Source of the DNA: Chitinophagaceae bacterium
GTDB lineage: Bacteria; Bacteroidota; Bacteroidia; Chitinophagales; Chitinophagaceae
Length of the DNA: 64,000 bases
Reading direction: 5' to 3'
Assembly: GCA_016719015.1 (NCBI GenBank)
Contig: JADKAZ010000001.1
Span: forward strand, 558,001 to 622,000
Both the position numbers and the translations under genes were made by a program. Of the stretch, positions 36,112-44,411 are shown piece after piece (position 1 is the first letter of the stretch; every line of letters begins with the position of its first letter). The notes under the pieces were generated by a model. It did not search any database. It was given only the letters and a program-made list of their open reading frames with translations, and was not told where the DNA came from.

Positions 36112-36678
36112 ATGTTTATTGAACCCAATACAAGCGGTGAACGCCGCGGAAGCATAGAAGTAATTTGCGGCTCCATGTTCAGTGGCAAGACAGAGGAGCT
36201 CATCCGCCGCCTGAAGAGAGTGAAAATTGCCAATCTGAAAGTAGAAATATTCAAGCCCAGCATTGATGTGCGTTATGATGAAGTCAAGATTGTGTCGCAT
36301 GATGCTACTGCTATTCACTCCACTCCTGTTGATAATTCTCAAAAGATACTGCTCATGGCCGGAGATGTTGATGTAATCGGTATTGATGAAGCCCAATTTT
36401 TTGACCCGGAAATCGCAAATGTATGTGACCAACTGGCTTTTCGGGGCATCCGGGTAATTGTAGCCGGCTTAGACATGGACTACCTTGGGAATCCTTTTGG
36501 ACAAATGCCTTATATAATGGCCAAAGCTGATTATGTAACCAAGCTCCATGCTATCTGTATGCAGTGCGGCAATATGGCCAACTATTCATACCGCAAAATT
36601 CCCAATGATGACCAGGTGATGCTGGGTGCCAAAGACGTATATGAGCCCCGTTGCAGAAAATGTTATGAAGGGAAATAA
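36112..36678 (+). CDS. tdk: Thymidine kinase
   Basis: A 188-residue type II thymidine kinase that phosphorylates thymidine with ATP for salvage. The P-loop is GSMFSGKT (residues 20-27), the catalytic acid is Glu93 in [21 protein letters not shown] is the lasso/thymidine site start, and a structural zinc is held by Cys149, Cys152, Cys181 and Cys184 (CMQC and CRKC). All key residues are present and length is normal. A bidirectional terminator follows directly after the stop codon. Confidence 0.96.
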   Translation: MFIEPNTSGERRGSIEVICGSMFSGKTEELIRRLKRVKIANLKVEIFKPSIDVRYDEVKIVSHDATAIHSTPVDNSQKILLMAGDVDVIGIDEAQFFDPEIANVCDQLAFRGIRVIVAGLDMDYLGNPFGQMPYIMAKADYVTKLHAICMQCGNMANYSYRKIPNDDQVMLGAKDVYEPRCRKCYEGK

Positions 36679-36680
36679 AA

Positions 36681-36706
36681 AAGCCTCCGTCTGGAGGCCT
36701 TTTCTT
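36681..36706. terminator. Bidirectional terminator between tdk and the DUF6263 gene
   Basis: Stem GCCTCC (36683-36688) / GGAGGC (36693-36698) with four-base loop GTCT, extended by A/T pairs on both sides. T-rich tracts follow on both strands, serving tdk (+) and the convergent DUF6263 gene (-). Confidence 0.85.
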
Positions 36707-36723
36707 TCAAATAGAAAAATTTA

Positions 36724-37635
36724 TCAATTCGCTTTCCCTTTTATTTTTCCTTTTCCCGTTACTTCCACTGTCTGCCCTTCTGCCTTTACTTCCAGCTGCT
36801 GGTCATACGTTGCATTAATCATTAACCCGGTTTTACTATCCACCAGCATATTGCCGGTTTGTGTGCCCGAAATTCCCCCACCCCCATCGTTAGAAGAAAT
36901 TTTTGTGTTAGTGGTCAATGTTACATGATCCCCTTCTATATCCTTCACATTATAAGTAGTAGTGAATTTGGCGGCCATTTTTCCACCGGTAGCGTATGAT
37001 TTCTCCCAACTGTCTCCGACTTTAATTTCTTTATTAGGGAAAATAGTGAACACCTGTGCGAACTGGTCTTTTATAGATTGATCATTGAACTGTTCTTTCA
37101 TGGAGGCTGTTACCTGCTTTTTCACATCCTCATCTACTCCCATTGAGTCCACCATATCAGTAAATATTTTATCAAAGCCTGTCACTTCCAGCACCTTCCC
37201 TTCCTCGTCCACCTTTATAATAAATTTCTTTCCTACAATACCACCTATTACTTTATTCATCATACCAATAGGATTCTTTGTTACATCACCATCACCATTA
37301 TCCTGCACCGGCTTATCACTGTCAATATCTATTTCCATGCCCATCATTTTCATATTCATCCGCAGGCTTTTGTAAGCGGTTGTTACTGACTTTACATTGC
37401 CTTCTGTGGCAGTTACATTCATAGAATAAAGGCCCGCAATCGTCATGCTGATATTCTGTCCACCTGCCTTGGTATCGATGTCAAATATCATTTCATAATC
37501 ATACCCTTTACCCTCTTCCAGGTTAAATTTGAACATTTTTGAGGCAGATGTTTTCGCAGTTGTTTTACAGGACTGGATGCCCGTAATAGTCATTATTATC
37601 AAACATGCACCAAGCAGTAACGATAGTTTTTTCAT
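36724..37635 (-). CDS. DUF6263-family lipoprotein
   Basis: A 303-residue predicted lipoprotein: the leader MKKLSLLLGACLIIMTITGIQSC ends in Cys23. The mature part is beta-rich, with repeated patterns such as YDYEMIFDIDTKAGGQNISMTIAGLYSMNV, VGDSWEKSYATGGKMAAKFTTTYNVKDIEGDHVTL and the closing MINATYDQQLEVKAEGQTVEVTGKGKIKG, which is how DUF6263 proteins look. A possible role is lipid or glycan binding at the envelope, but none is established. It faces tdk across a shared terminator and is divergent from the ccm genes. Confidence 0.75.
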   Translation of the reverse strand: MKKLSLLLGACLIIMTITGIQSCKTTAKTSASKMFKFNLEEGKGYDYEMIFDIDTKAGGQNISMTIAGLYSMNVTATEGNVKSVTTAYKSLRMNMKMMGMEIDIDSDKPVQDNGDGDVTKNPIGMMNKVIGGIVGKKFIIKVDEEGKVLEVTGFDKIFTDMVDSMGVDEDVKKQVTASMKEQFNDQSIKDQFAQVFTIFPNKEIKVGDSWEKSYATGGKMAAKFTTTYNVKDIEGDHVTLTTNTKISSNDGGGGISGTQTGNMLVDSKTGLMINATYDQQLEVKAEGQTVEVTGKGKIKGKAN

Positions 37636-37697
37636 GAATTATTTTTTAAGGATGCAAAATAGATAATAAACAGTAGTCTCATACTACCGCTATTCAG

Positions 37698-37705
37698 TAT
37701 TTTCG
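37698..37705 (+). promoter_or_regulatory. Putative -7 box of ccmB
   Basis: TATTTTCG matches TAnnTTTG at seven of eight positions. A transcript start near 37712 would put the proposed ATC start codon (37721) within a short leader. Confidence 0.35.
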
Positions 37706-37720
37706 CACCAAACCACCTTT

Positions 37721-38377
37721 ATCAGTACTGTAAAACATATTGTAACCCTGTTCAAAAAAGACCTGCTGCTTGAAATAAGACAGCAGTACAGTTTTTATGG
37801 CATCCTTTTGTATGTGGGGGCCACCATTTTTGTTTTATTTAATGCTATGGATGAGCCTGAAAGTAAGGTCTGGAACGGCCTCTTCTGGGTAATTCAATTG
37901 TTCATCTGTATCAATGCGGTAGCTAAAAGCTTTTTGCAGGAGAGTAAAGGAAGAATGCTTTATTTCTATTCCATTGCCAGCCCGGCTGATTTTGTACTCG
38001 CCAAATTATTGTTCAACTCATTGCTGATGTTATTAATGAGTTTGCTCAGCCTGCTTCTTTTCATTCTTTTTTTGGGCAATCCTTTGCAAAAGGCCGGACA
38101 ATTTGTTGGACTTGTATTATTAGGCGGATGGAGCCTTAGCCTTGTATTCACTTTTTTAGCAGCTATTGCCGCCAAAGCTCAGCAAAATGCAGCCATCATG
38201 GCCGTTCTGGGGTTTCCAATTATCATTCCGCAGTTATTATTATTGATGAAATTATCCAGTGCAGCTTTTGCCCCCTTACTTATCATTCCATTGAATACGG
38301 TGCTGCTGCTGATCGCATTAGATGTAATGGTAGTGTTACTGGCAGTCATTCTTTTCCCATTCCTATGGAAAGACTAG
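37721..38377 (+). CDS. ccmB: Heme exporter CcmB, apparently starting at a non-canonical ATC codon
   Basis: An inner-membrane subunit of the CcmABC complex used in cytochrome c maturation. Six hydrophobic segments and the family pattern ...FKKDLLLEIRQQYSFYGILLYVGATIFVLF, then VWNGLFWVIQLFICINAVAKSFLQES, are visible. The conserved N-terminal segment (KHIVTLFKKDLLLE) is encoded in frame upstream of the first TTG (37808), yet no ATG, GTG or TTG occurs between the in-frame stop at 37667 and that TTG. ATC 37721, giving (I/M)STVKHIVTLFKKD and 218 residues, matches the normal CcmB length; ATT 37739 and CTG 37748 are other options. A sequencing change of ATG to ATC is possible. No ccmA lies beside it. 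Confidence 0.85.
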   Translation: MSTVKHIVTLFKKDLLLEIRQQYSFYGILLYVGATIFVLFNAMDEPESKVWNGLFWVIQLFICINAVAKSFLQESKGRMLYFYSIASPADFVLAKLLFNSLLMLLMSLLSLLLFILFLGNPLQKAGQFVGLVLLGGWSLSLVFTFLAAIAAKAQQNAAIMAVLGFPIIIPQLLLLMKLSSAAFAPLLIIPLNTVLLLIALDVMVVLLAVILFPFLWKD

Positions 38378-38485
38378 GTAATATCACACAAAGAAAAAAT
38401 AAGTAGTTCACCAATTGATTGACTACAAGGTTCCCCTTATAATTCCTTGTTCTACATTCTTCTGTTCGATATTCTCTTTTCCCCT

Positions 38486-38493
38486 TATTTTTG
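38486..38493 (+). promoter_or_regulatory. Putative -7 box of ccmC
   Basis: TATTTTTG, an exact TAnnTTTG match, 43 bases ahead of ATG 38537 in the 159-base gap after ccmB. It suggests ccmC-ccmD can be transcribed separately from ccmB. Confidence 0.45.
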
Positions 38494-38536
38494 CCCTCAC
38501 ATTCAACAGGCCGATGATCCTTTTATTGGCCCCCCG

Positions 38537-39253
38537 ATGACTGACACAAAAAACTATATGTACAAGTCCTGGTGGAAGATTGCAAGTATAATCTTGCTGC
38601 TTTACACATTTACAGCAGGCTTTTTGTTGGAAGTGCCCCGTCTTCCTCCTTTGCAGGAAACCATTCGTAATCTCTATTTCCATGTTTGCATGTGGTTTGC
38701 CATGATGATATTATTTACCATTTCGGTGGTAAATGCAGTCCGCTATCTCCGAACTTTTAATCAGAAATATGATATCTATGCCCGGCAATATGCTGTAATG
38801 GCTATTGTTCTTGGGCTGTTAGGTTATATAACCGGGGCTATCTGGGCTTCGTACACCTGGGCAGATCCTAATAAACCTGTAATGAATTCCTTTAGCAGTA
38901 TAGCCCGGGATCCCAAGCTAATCGGCGCCGCTATTGCCTTGCTGGTCTATTTTGCCTATCTCATTTTAAGAGATTCTATACAGGACATGGATAAGAAAGC
39001 AAGAATCAGTGCCGTGTATAACATTTTTGCTTACGCCATTTTGTTTCCTGCCATCTGGATATTGCCAAGAATATTACCCAGCCTGCATCCTGGCAATGAC
39101 GGCAACCCCGCACTGGATGTAAAGAATGATATCAGCGGAAATATGAGAATGGTCTTTTACCCGGCCGTAATCGGCTGGACATTATTGGCCGTATGGATAA
39201 CCACATTAAAAATACGGTTGAGTTTATTGAAAGAAAAAAAGATGATGTCATGA
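38537..39253 (+). CDS. ccmC: Heme-handling protein CcmC
   Basis: About 238 residues with six hydrophobic segments. CcmC binds heme with CcmB/CcmA and passes it to CcmE in the periplasm. The tryptophan-rich heme motif is seen as AIWASYTWADPN with the downstream RDPKLIGAAIALLVY, and conserved histidine NLYFHVCMWFAMM lies near residue 50. A second site HPGN-like is in ILPSLHPGNDGN. ATG 38537 is preferred to an in-frame start at 38447 that would add a 30-residue leader overlapping the -7 box. The stop overlaps the start of the ccmD-like gene by an ATGA. Confidence 0.9.
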   Translation: MTDTKNYMYKSWWKIASIILLLYTFTAGFLLEVPRLPPLQETIRNLYFHVCMWFAMMILFTISVVNAVRYLRTFNQKYDIYARQYAVMAIVLGLLGYITGAIWASYTWADPNKPVMNSFSSIARDPKLIGAAIALLVYFAYLILRDSIQDMDKKARISAVYNIFAYAILFPAIWILPRILPSLHPGNDGNPALDVKNDISGNMRMVFYPAVIGWTLLAVWITTLKIRLSLLKEKKMMS

Positions 39254-39468
39254 TGAAACTTAAAAAATTATTGCTGCTCTGCTGCCTGCTGACGGTTTCC
39301 GTTTTAGGTATGGCCCAGGAAAACAAAGTGGAAATGGCTGATACCATGCGGAGCAATGGAAGAATCTATGTGGTAGTGGCCGTAGTGGTTACCATCTTAC
39401 TGGGTCTTATTCTCTATGTGGCAAGATTGGACCGGAAAATTACCAGGCTGGAGAAAGAAAATAAATAA
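39250..39468 (+). CDS. ccmD: CcmD-family small membrane protein
   Basis: A 72-residue protein with an N-terminal signal-like segment (KLKKLLLLCCLLTVSVLGMAQ), a short polar stretch (ENKVEMADTMRSNGRIY) and one strong transmembrane helix (VVVAVVVTILLGLILYVARL) before a charged tail (DRKITRLEKENK). CcmD proteins hold the heme-loaded CcmE to the CcmABC complex; the R-I-Y-V-V-V ... Y-x-x-R-L-D-R-K-I pattern is the Bacteroidota version. It overlaps ccmC by four bases, and either of two adjacent ATGs (39250, 39253) could be used. Confidence 0.8.
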   Translation: MMKLKKLLLLCCLLTVSVLGMAQENKVEMADTMRSNGRIYVVVAVVVTILLGLILYVARLDRKITRLEKENK

Positions 39469-39534
39469 ACGGCAACTACACCTTTACTGCCGGTTGAATT
39501 CTATAACGATTGCTTAAATAAAAAAACAGGACTC

Positions 39535-40953
39535 ATGTCAGACAAAAATTACAGCTTTTTTGGCGCCGTTGAAAGAAGCTTCGACAAAGCCGCCAAATAC
39601 ACTAAATGGGATGATGGAATTTTAGACCAGATAAAAGCCTGCAACGCAGTTTACAGAATGCGTTTTCCATTGAAAAGGGATGATGGCTCAATAGAAGTAA
39701 TTGAAGCATACCGTGTGCAGCATTCGCACCACAAAACCCCGTGTAAGGGTGGTATCCGTTTCGCTGCTGAAGTTAACCAGGATGAAGTGATGGCATTGGC
39801 AGCCTTGATGACTTATAAATGTGCTCTTGTAAATGTTCCCTTCGGTGGTGGTAAAGGTGGTATCAAAATCAATCCAAAAAATTATTCCGCTTATGAACTG
39901 GAAAAAATTACCCGCCGTTATACTGCTGAATTAATTAAGAAAAACTTTATCGGTCCGGGTACAGATGTACCGGCTCCCGACTATGGAACAGGTGAAAGAG
40001 AAATGGCCTGGATACTCGATACCTATACTGCGATGCACCCCGGAGAAATTGATGCTGCCGGTTGTGTAACAGGTAAGCCCATTACCCAAGGTGGTGTTCG
40101 TGGCCGTCGTGAGGCAACTGGCCTGGGTGTTTTCTTTGGCCTGCGGGAAGTATGTAATATGGAAGATGTGATGAAAAGATTAGGCATGCCGATAGGTGTG
40201 GAAGGTAAACGGATTGTAGTACAGGGATTGGGGAATGTAGGTTATCATACTGCCAAATTCTTCCAGGATGCAGGGGCTAAAATTATTGGTCTTGCAGAAT
40301 ACGAAGGTGCTATCTGGAGTGAAAATGGATTAGATGTGGATGAAGTGTTTAATCATCGTAAAAGAACTGGCTCTATTCTCCACTTTCCCGGCGCTAATAA
40401 TTTTGCCAAAAATGGTGATGCACTGGAAATGGAATGTGATATCCTGATCCCGGCAGCATTGGAAAATGTAATTGATGCAGAAAATGCACCGAATGTAAAA
40501 GCAAAACTCATCGGCGAAGCAGCCAACGGACCTTTAACGCCTGATGCGGATGAAATACTGGCAACAAAAGGAATAGTAGTAGTACCAGATATGTACCTGA
40601 ATGCAGGTGGTGTTACCGTTTCTTATTTTGAGTGGTTAAAAAACCTGAGCCATGTTCGTTACGGACGGATGGAAAAACGTTTCAATGAAAACATGAACTC
40701 ACACATCATTGGCCAGATAGAATCACTGACAGGAAAAGTAGTTTCAGAAAAAGAGAAAGAATACATCATGCATGGTGCGGATGAAGTAGATCTTGTGTAC
40801 AGCGGACTGGAAGAAACCATGATATCATCCACTCATGAGATCATGAATACCTGGAAGAATAATCCAGACATTCCGGACATGCGTACAGCTGCTTATGTTG
40901 TTGCTATCAACAAAGTAGGCACCAGCTACGCTGAGCTAGGAATATTTCCATAA
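39535..40953 (+). CDS. gdhA: Glutamate dehydrogenase (Glu/Leu/Phe/Val dehydrogenase family)
   Basis: A 472-residue oxidoreductase interconverting glutamate and 2-oxoglutarate plus ammonia. The substrate-binding domain has [22 protein letters not shown] and [14 protein letters not shown] with the catalytic Lys, then [20 protein letters not shown]. The nucleotide-binding domain carries the Rossmann motif [15 protein letters not shown] and [18 protein letters not shown]. The extended C-terminal part after residue 400 is typical of the Bacteroidota form. Coenzyme preference cannot be decided by eye. A strong terminator follows. Confidence 0.94.
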   Translation: MSDKNYSFFGAVERSFDKAAKYTKWDDGILDQIKACNAVYRMRFPLKRDDGSIEVIEAYRVQHSHHKTPCKGGIRFAAEVNQDEVMALAALMTYKCALVNVPFGGGKGGIKINPKNYSAYELEKITRRYTAELIKKNFIGPGTDVPAPDYGTGEREMAWILDTYTAMHPGEIDAAGCVTGKPITQGGVRGRREATGLGVFFGLREVCNMEDVMKRLGMPIGVEGKRIVVQGLGNVGYHTAKFFQDAGAKIIGLAEYEGAIWSENGLDVDEVFNHRKRTGSILHFPGANNFAKNGDALEMECDILIPAALENVIDAENAPNVKAKLIGEAANGPLTPDADEILATKGIVVVPDMYLNAGGVTVSYFEWLKNLSHVRYGRMEKRFNENMNSHIIGQIESLTGKVVSEKEKEYIMHGADEVDLVYSGLEETMISSTHEIMNTWKNNPDIPDMRTAAYVVAINKVGTSYAELGIFP

Positions 40954-41011
40954 TCTCACCACTGCCCTCTCCATAAATGGAAAGGCAGAACAAACCAATT
41001 GCTTATTATGG

Positions 41012-41044
41012 ATCCCATTTGCGAAAGCAGGTGGGATTTTTTTT
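41012..41044 (+). terminator. Terminator of gdhA
   Basis: An 11-pair stem ATCCCATTTGC / GCAGGTGGGAT (two G-T pairs) capped by a GAAA tetraloop and followed by eight T, 59 bases after the gdhA stop. Confidence 0.9.
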
Positions 41045-41159
41045 GTTGCCTCTATCTTGGTTAAGATAACAACAGAAAATTAATTAAATTGTGTAACAGA
41101 CATTACGCAAATACAATTGTTATGGGCAACCTTAGACAGACAACACTAAACAGACACAT

Positions 41160-42080
41160 ATGCAGAAAATTGACTTTGTAAAAAACCTTGCGACAATTGT
41201 TGAGAAATTAAAATCTCAAGAAATCGTTACTCAATTTCAAGCTGGTTTTAGCCAACCAGGACAGAATTATAATTATTCGTTAATCAACCCACTTTTGTTT
41301 TTATCAAAAAGCAATTACGACCAAATTAAGAACGAATCAGAATATGAAGAAATATTGACAACCTTAAATGCACAAGATATTTATACAGAAAATAATTTAT
41401 CACATTTGACAACAATCCTCAGAGCCGGTCCTGCACAAAATATAATGACACAAGCTAATGCTGTTGCTCTTTACAATTTTCACAACACAGTTATTCAGAC
41501 TTCAAACTTATCAAAGAACATACTGCAAAGCAAGAGCATTACTGAAACCTTAATTAACGAAGTAGATAATGGAGTTGTAGTATTTCAAATCCTAATTGAA
41601 GGCGAAGGACTTGAGACAAGTCAATACATCAAAATATTTACTGCTATTAACGAACTTATAGAAACGATTAGTAAAATAGTTAACGAACAGGAACAGAAAT
41701 CTGAAATTATTTTACTTGACAGCGGTAGCGATTCAAATGTTGGTGTTAAATCAGGAATTGAGACAGCTAAGTCCTTATTTTTAATATTTAAGGAGGTTTG
41801 GGACTTTGTGACAAATTTTCAGTTTTACAAGCAAAAACAAAAGAATCAAGCTTTATTAGAAAGTTTGTCAATAAGAACTGAAATACAAAGGAAAGTTGAC
41901 GAAGGTATTTTGACAATTGAAGAAGGGAAAGAGTATTTGCATATGATTAAGACCAGAACTGACGACTTAATTGACATGAAAGTTCTTCCGAAGCAAATTG
42001 TTATTGAGAGTAATCAAATTGAAAACAAAAAACTATTAGCAGAATTTGAGGGAATGAAAATGCTTTCATCGGGTGACTAA
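41160..42080 (+). CDS. Orphan protein of unknown function, AT-rich
   Basis: A 306-residue soluble protein I do not recognise. It has no signal peptide and no membrane segment; it is rich in Ile, Asn, Gln, Glu and Lys and mostly helical by eye. The middle has SSQYIKIFTAINELIETISKIVNEQEQ-type helices, then LLDSGSDSNVGVKSG, and the C-terminus is amphipathic (YKQKQKNQALLESLSIRTEIQRKVDEG). Base composition is visibly more AT-rich than its neighbours, and it sits alone between the gdhA terminator and the LolA-like gene, which is how a laterally acquired single gene looks. The ATG at 41160 is the first in frame. Confidence 0.65.
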   Translation: MQKIDFVKNLATIVEKLKSQEIVTQFQAGFSQPGQNYNYSLINPLLFLSKSNYDQIKNESEYEEILTTLNAQDIYTENNLSHLTTILRAGPAQNIMTQANAVALYNFHNTVIQTSNLSKNILQSKSITETLINEVDNGVVVFQILIEGEGLETSQYIKIFTAINELIETISKIVNEQEQKSEIILLDSGSDSNVGVKSGIETAKSLFLIFKEVWDFVTNFQFYKQKQKNQALLESLSIRTEIQRKVDEGILTIEEGKEYLHMIKTRTDDLIDMKVLPKQIVIESNQIENKKLLAEFEGMKMLSSGD

Positions 42081-42376
42081 AATAATGCTGACTAACATTG
42101 AATATGAATAGAAAGGCAGCCCTCGGGTTGTGCTTAGTTTCCAACTAACACATAGAATTAATACAATAGAAAAAGATACCGGGTCAAGCCCGGTATGACA
42201 TCGCTTCGTAGTAGTAAAACCACTCCAAACAATCAATCTTTCCCAGTGCCTTGTTCCGCCGAAGTATCAACCTTTTGTTCCCCCCAAGCAACTCATCCCT
42301 TTCCCTCACCGTCCATTGAACCAGGATTCATTAAAATCCGAAAACATTACCTTCGCTTTTCAAATTTTATTTAATC
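42081..42376. other. Intergenic stretch with no gene, holding one palindrome
   Basis: 296 bases between the orphan gene and the LolA-like gene. I see no reading frame of note. It contains the palindrome at 42176-42196 and, just ahead of the next gene, a weak -7-like TACCTTCG. Confidence 0.5.
42176..42196. repeat. Intergenic palindrome, perfect 8-bp stem
   Basis: Arms ATACCGGG (42176-42183) and CCCGGTAT (42189-42196) around loop TCAAG. There is no T-run, so it is not an ordinary terminator. The phrase resembles short palindromes scattered between genes in many bacteria, but only one copy is seen here. Confidence 0.5.
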
Positions 42377-43090
42377 ATGAAGAAATTACTCGTTACCGTC
42401 CTCAGTTTTGCCATTGTATCTGCCCATGCACAAACAGTAGATGAAGTGATACAAAAATACGCTTCCGCCATGGGTGGATTGGATGCTTTTAATAAAGTAA
42501 CCACTGCCAAATTTACCGGCACTCTTACCACACAAGGAAATGTTTTACCCCTCACCACTCAAATCATTAATGGCAAAGCCATGCGTACCGATGTGGAAGT
42601 GAACGGGCAAACAGTAAACAATGTGTATAATAATGGTAAAGGATGGAAAATAAATCCTTTTGCCGGTGCCACCGTTCCTACAGAAGCAACAGCCGCTGAA
42701 TTAATAAATTTTAAAGCACAGGCCAGTCTTGCCAACAACCTGATGGATTATAAAGTCCGTGGCCACCAGGTGGAATTGCTGGGACAAGAAGATACCGAAG
42801 GCATAAAAGCTTTTAAAATAAAACTGACCAATAAGGAAGATGGGAAAATAACAACCTATTTCATCAGCAGCGTTGACTACCTGCTGTTAAAATCAGTTTC
42901 TAAAAGAGAGATAGCAGGTAATGAATATGATGCAGAATCTTTTTATACCGATATGAAAGAAATAAACGGACTTAAATTCTGCATGCACTTCTCCCAGAAA
43001 ATTGAAGGACAGGTGCTGCAGGAAGTGACTTATGATAAAATAGAACTCAACATTCCAGTTGATGCAAAAATATTCGAGATGCCAAAATAA
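42377..43090 (+). CDS. LolA-like outer-membrane lipoprotein-sorting family protein
   Basis: A 237-residue periplasmic protein with signal peptide MKKLLVTVLSFAIVSAHA. The mature part begins QTVDEVIQKYASAMGGLDAFNKVTTAKFTGTL, the start characteristic of the Bacteroidota LolA/LolB-fold proteins, and continues as an antiparallel half-barrel (NVYNNGKGWKINPFAG, GIKAFKIKLTNKEDGKITTYFISSVDYLLLK, EVTYDKIELNIPVDAKIFEMP). Such proteins bind lipids or lipoproteins in the periplasm, though many have no tested function. It is monocistronic: a terminator follows at 43113. Confidence 0.82.
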   Translation: MKKLLVTVLSFAIVSAHAQTVDEVIQKYASAMGGLDAFNKVTTAKFTGTLTTQGNVLPLTTQIINGKAMRTDVEVNGQTVNNVYNNGKGWKINPFAGATVPTEATAAELINFKAQASLANNLMDYKVRGHQVELLGQEDTEGIKAFKIKLTNKEDGKITTYFISSVDYLLLKSVSKREIAGNEYDAESFYTDMKEINGLKFCMHFSQKIEGQVLQEVTYDKIELNIPVDAKIFEMPK

Positions 43091-43112
43091 GTAAACCAAT
43101 GTTTGGATAGAA

Positions 43113-43138
43113 AAAGGCAGCCCGAAAGAGCTGCCTTT
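43113..43138. terminator. Bidirectional terminator
   Basis: Perfect nine-pair stem AAAGGCAGC / GCTGCCTTT with eight-base loop, followed by TTTAATTTTTT on the plus strand and TTTTTC on the minus strand. It separates the convergent LolA-like and HsdR_N-type genes. Confidence 0.85.
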
Positions 43139-43156
43139 AATTTTTTATCAACTGTT

Positions 43157-43594
43157 TTATTGATTGTGCAGGGGAATTTCCTGTACCGGGTTCAGCCCTT
43201 CCTCATTACGGATCCATCCAAAGCAACCTTCTCCATTGGTTACAATAAGATAGCGGACAGGCACACTGATATTGTACCTCAGCACCTGCTCCAGCACCTT
43301 TGCATCGAGTTTAATTGCAGTGGCTTTACATTCAATCATCATCCATGGCTGATGCTGGATATCATACACAAGAATATCAAAGCGTTTTTTTAACTCACCG
43401 AGTTTTATTTCTTTTTCGATAGCAATCAAGGAAGATGGATAATTCTTAACCTGCAAAAGATATTGTACAAAATTCTGCCTCACCCATTCTTCCGGTGTAA
43501 GTACCATCCATTTTTTACGAAGGGGGTCGAAAATAAAATCCCTGCCTTGCTCTTTTTTAATTTTAAAATCAGGTGCAGGATAATTGATAATCAT
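43157..43594 (-). CDS. Stand-alone HsdR N-terminal-like PD-(D/E)XK nuclease-fold protein
   Basis: A 145-residue cytosolic protein. The N-terminus KKEQGRDFIFDPLRKKWMVLTPEEWVRQNFVQYLL and the core KRFDILVYDIQHQPWMMIECKA carry the Asp ... Glu-x-Lys pattern of the PD-(D/E)XK fold as seen in the N-terminal domain of type I restriction HsdR subunits. No motor domain, HsdM or HsdS gene is near, so it is not a restriction system. Single-domain proteins of this kind are widespread in Bacteroidota and of unknown role, presumably in DNA repair or processing. It is divergent from the AMP nucleosidase gene. Confidence 0.8.
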   Translation of the reverse strand: MIINYPAPDFKIKKEQGRDFIFDPLRKKWMVLTPEEWVRQNFVQYLLQVKNYPSSLIAIEKEIKLGELKKRFDILVYDIQHQPWMMIECKATAIKLDAKVLEQVLRYNISVPVRYLIVTNGEGCFGWIRNEEGLNPVQEIPLHNQ

Positions 43595-43628
43595 TATGCT
43601 TCAAAAGTAAATGATTAAATTTGTCCAT

Positions 43629-44399
43629 ATGAAGACAAAAGAAGAAATAGTACAGAACTGGCTGCCCCGTTATACCGGCGAGTCGTTAGAAAATTTTGGT
43701 CAGTACATATTGCTGACCAATTTCAGTAATTATGTAAAAATGTTTGCGGAGTGGAATAACGTAGAAGTAATTGGAGAAGGCAAGCCGATGCAATGTGCTA
43801 CTGCGAACAATATCAGTATAATCAATTTTGGTATGGGTAGTCCGACTGCTGCCACCATTATGGACCTGTTATCGGCGATTCAGCCGAAAGCAGCTTTATT
43901 CCTGGGCAAGTGTGGAGGGTTGAAAAAACGTAACAAAATCGGCGACTTAATATTACCTATTGCCGCCATAAGAGGTGAAGGAACTTCTAATGATTATTTT
44001 CCGGCTGAAGTACCTGCATTACCTGCTTTCGCATTACAAAAAGCAGTGTCCACTACGATCCGTGACTATGGAGTTGATTACTGGACAGGTACTGTTTATA
44101 CTACTAACCGCCGGGTGTGGGAGCATGATGAACCTTTTAAAGAGTACTTACAAAAAGTAAGGGCTTATGCCATTGATATGGAATCAGCAACCATCTTTAC
44201 GGTGGGCTTTTATAATAAAATTCCTACCGGCGCCTTACTATTAGTAAGTGACCAGCCTATGATTCCTGAAGGTGTAAAAACCGAGGAAAGTGATAGGAAT
44301 GTGACAGCTCATTTTGTAGAGAATCACCTGAAAATTGGTATCGACTCTCTCAAATTATTAATGAATGACGGAGTGACGGTAAGACATTTGAAATTCTAA
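43629..44399 (+). CDS. amn: AMP nucleosidase
   Basis: A 256-residue enzyme of the purine-phosphorylase fold, hydrolysing AMP to adenine and ribose 5-phosphate. Recognised by MKTKEEIVQNWLPRYTGESLENFGQYILLTNFSNYV at the N-terminus, SIINFGMGSPTAATIMDLL, FLGKCGGLK, TTNRRVWEHDEPF and AYAIDMESATIFTVGFYN, in which Glu is the ribose-binding acid; the C-terminus has LLLVSDQPM. ATG 43629 gives the usual N-terminus; an upstream in-frame ATG (43611) would add six residues. A TAAATTTG box at 43616-43623 is so close that the message would be almost leaderless. A small lipoprotein gene follows after 12 bases. Confidence 0.92.
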   Translation: MKTKEEIVQNWLPRYTGESLENFGQYILLTNFSNYVKMFAEWNNVEVIGEGKPMQCATANNISIINFGMGSPTAATIMDLLSAIQPKAALFLGKCGGLKKRNKIGDLILPIAAIRGEGTSNDYFPAEVPALPAFALQKAVSTTIRDYGVDYWTGTVYTTNRRVWEHDEPFKEYLQKVRAYAIDMESATIFTVGFYNKIPTGALLLVSDQPMIPEGVKTEESDRNVTAHFVENHLKIGIDSLKLLMNDGVTVRHLKF

Positions 44400-44411
44400 A
44401 TAATGATTGGC

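Noticed and set aside
41090..41160. An attC-like recombination site ahead of the orphan gene (GTTATGGGCAAC phrase)
   Set aside because: The matching left-hand core site is absent, the short GTAA/TTAC hairpin is too small and no integrase is in the window.
43616..43623. TAAATTTG as the promoter of amn
   Set aside because: The box matches, but it is so close to the ATG (6 bases) that initiation would fall at the start codon; listed only as a comment in the gene entry.
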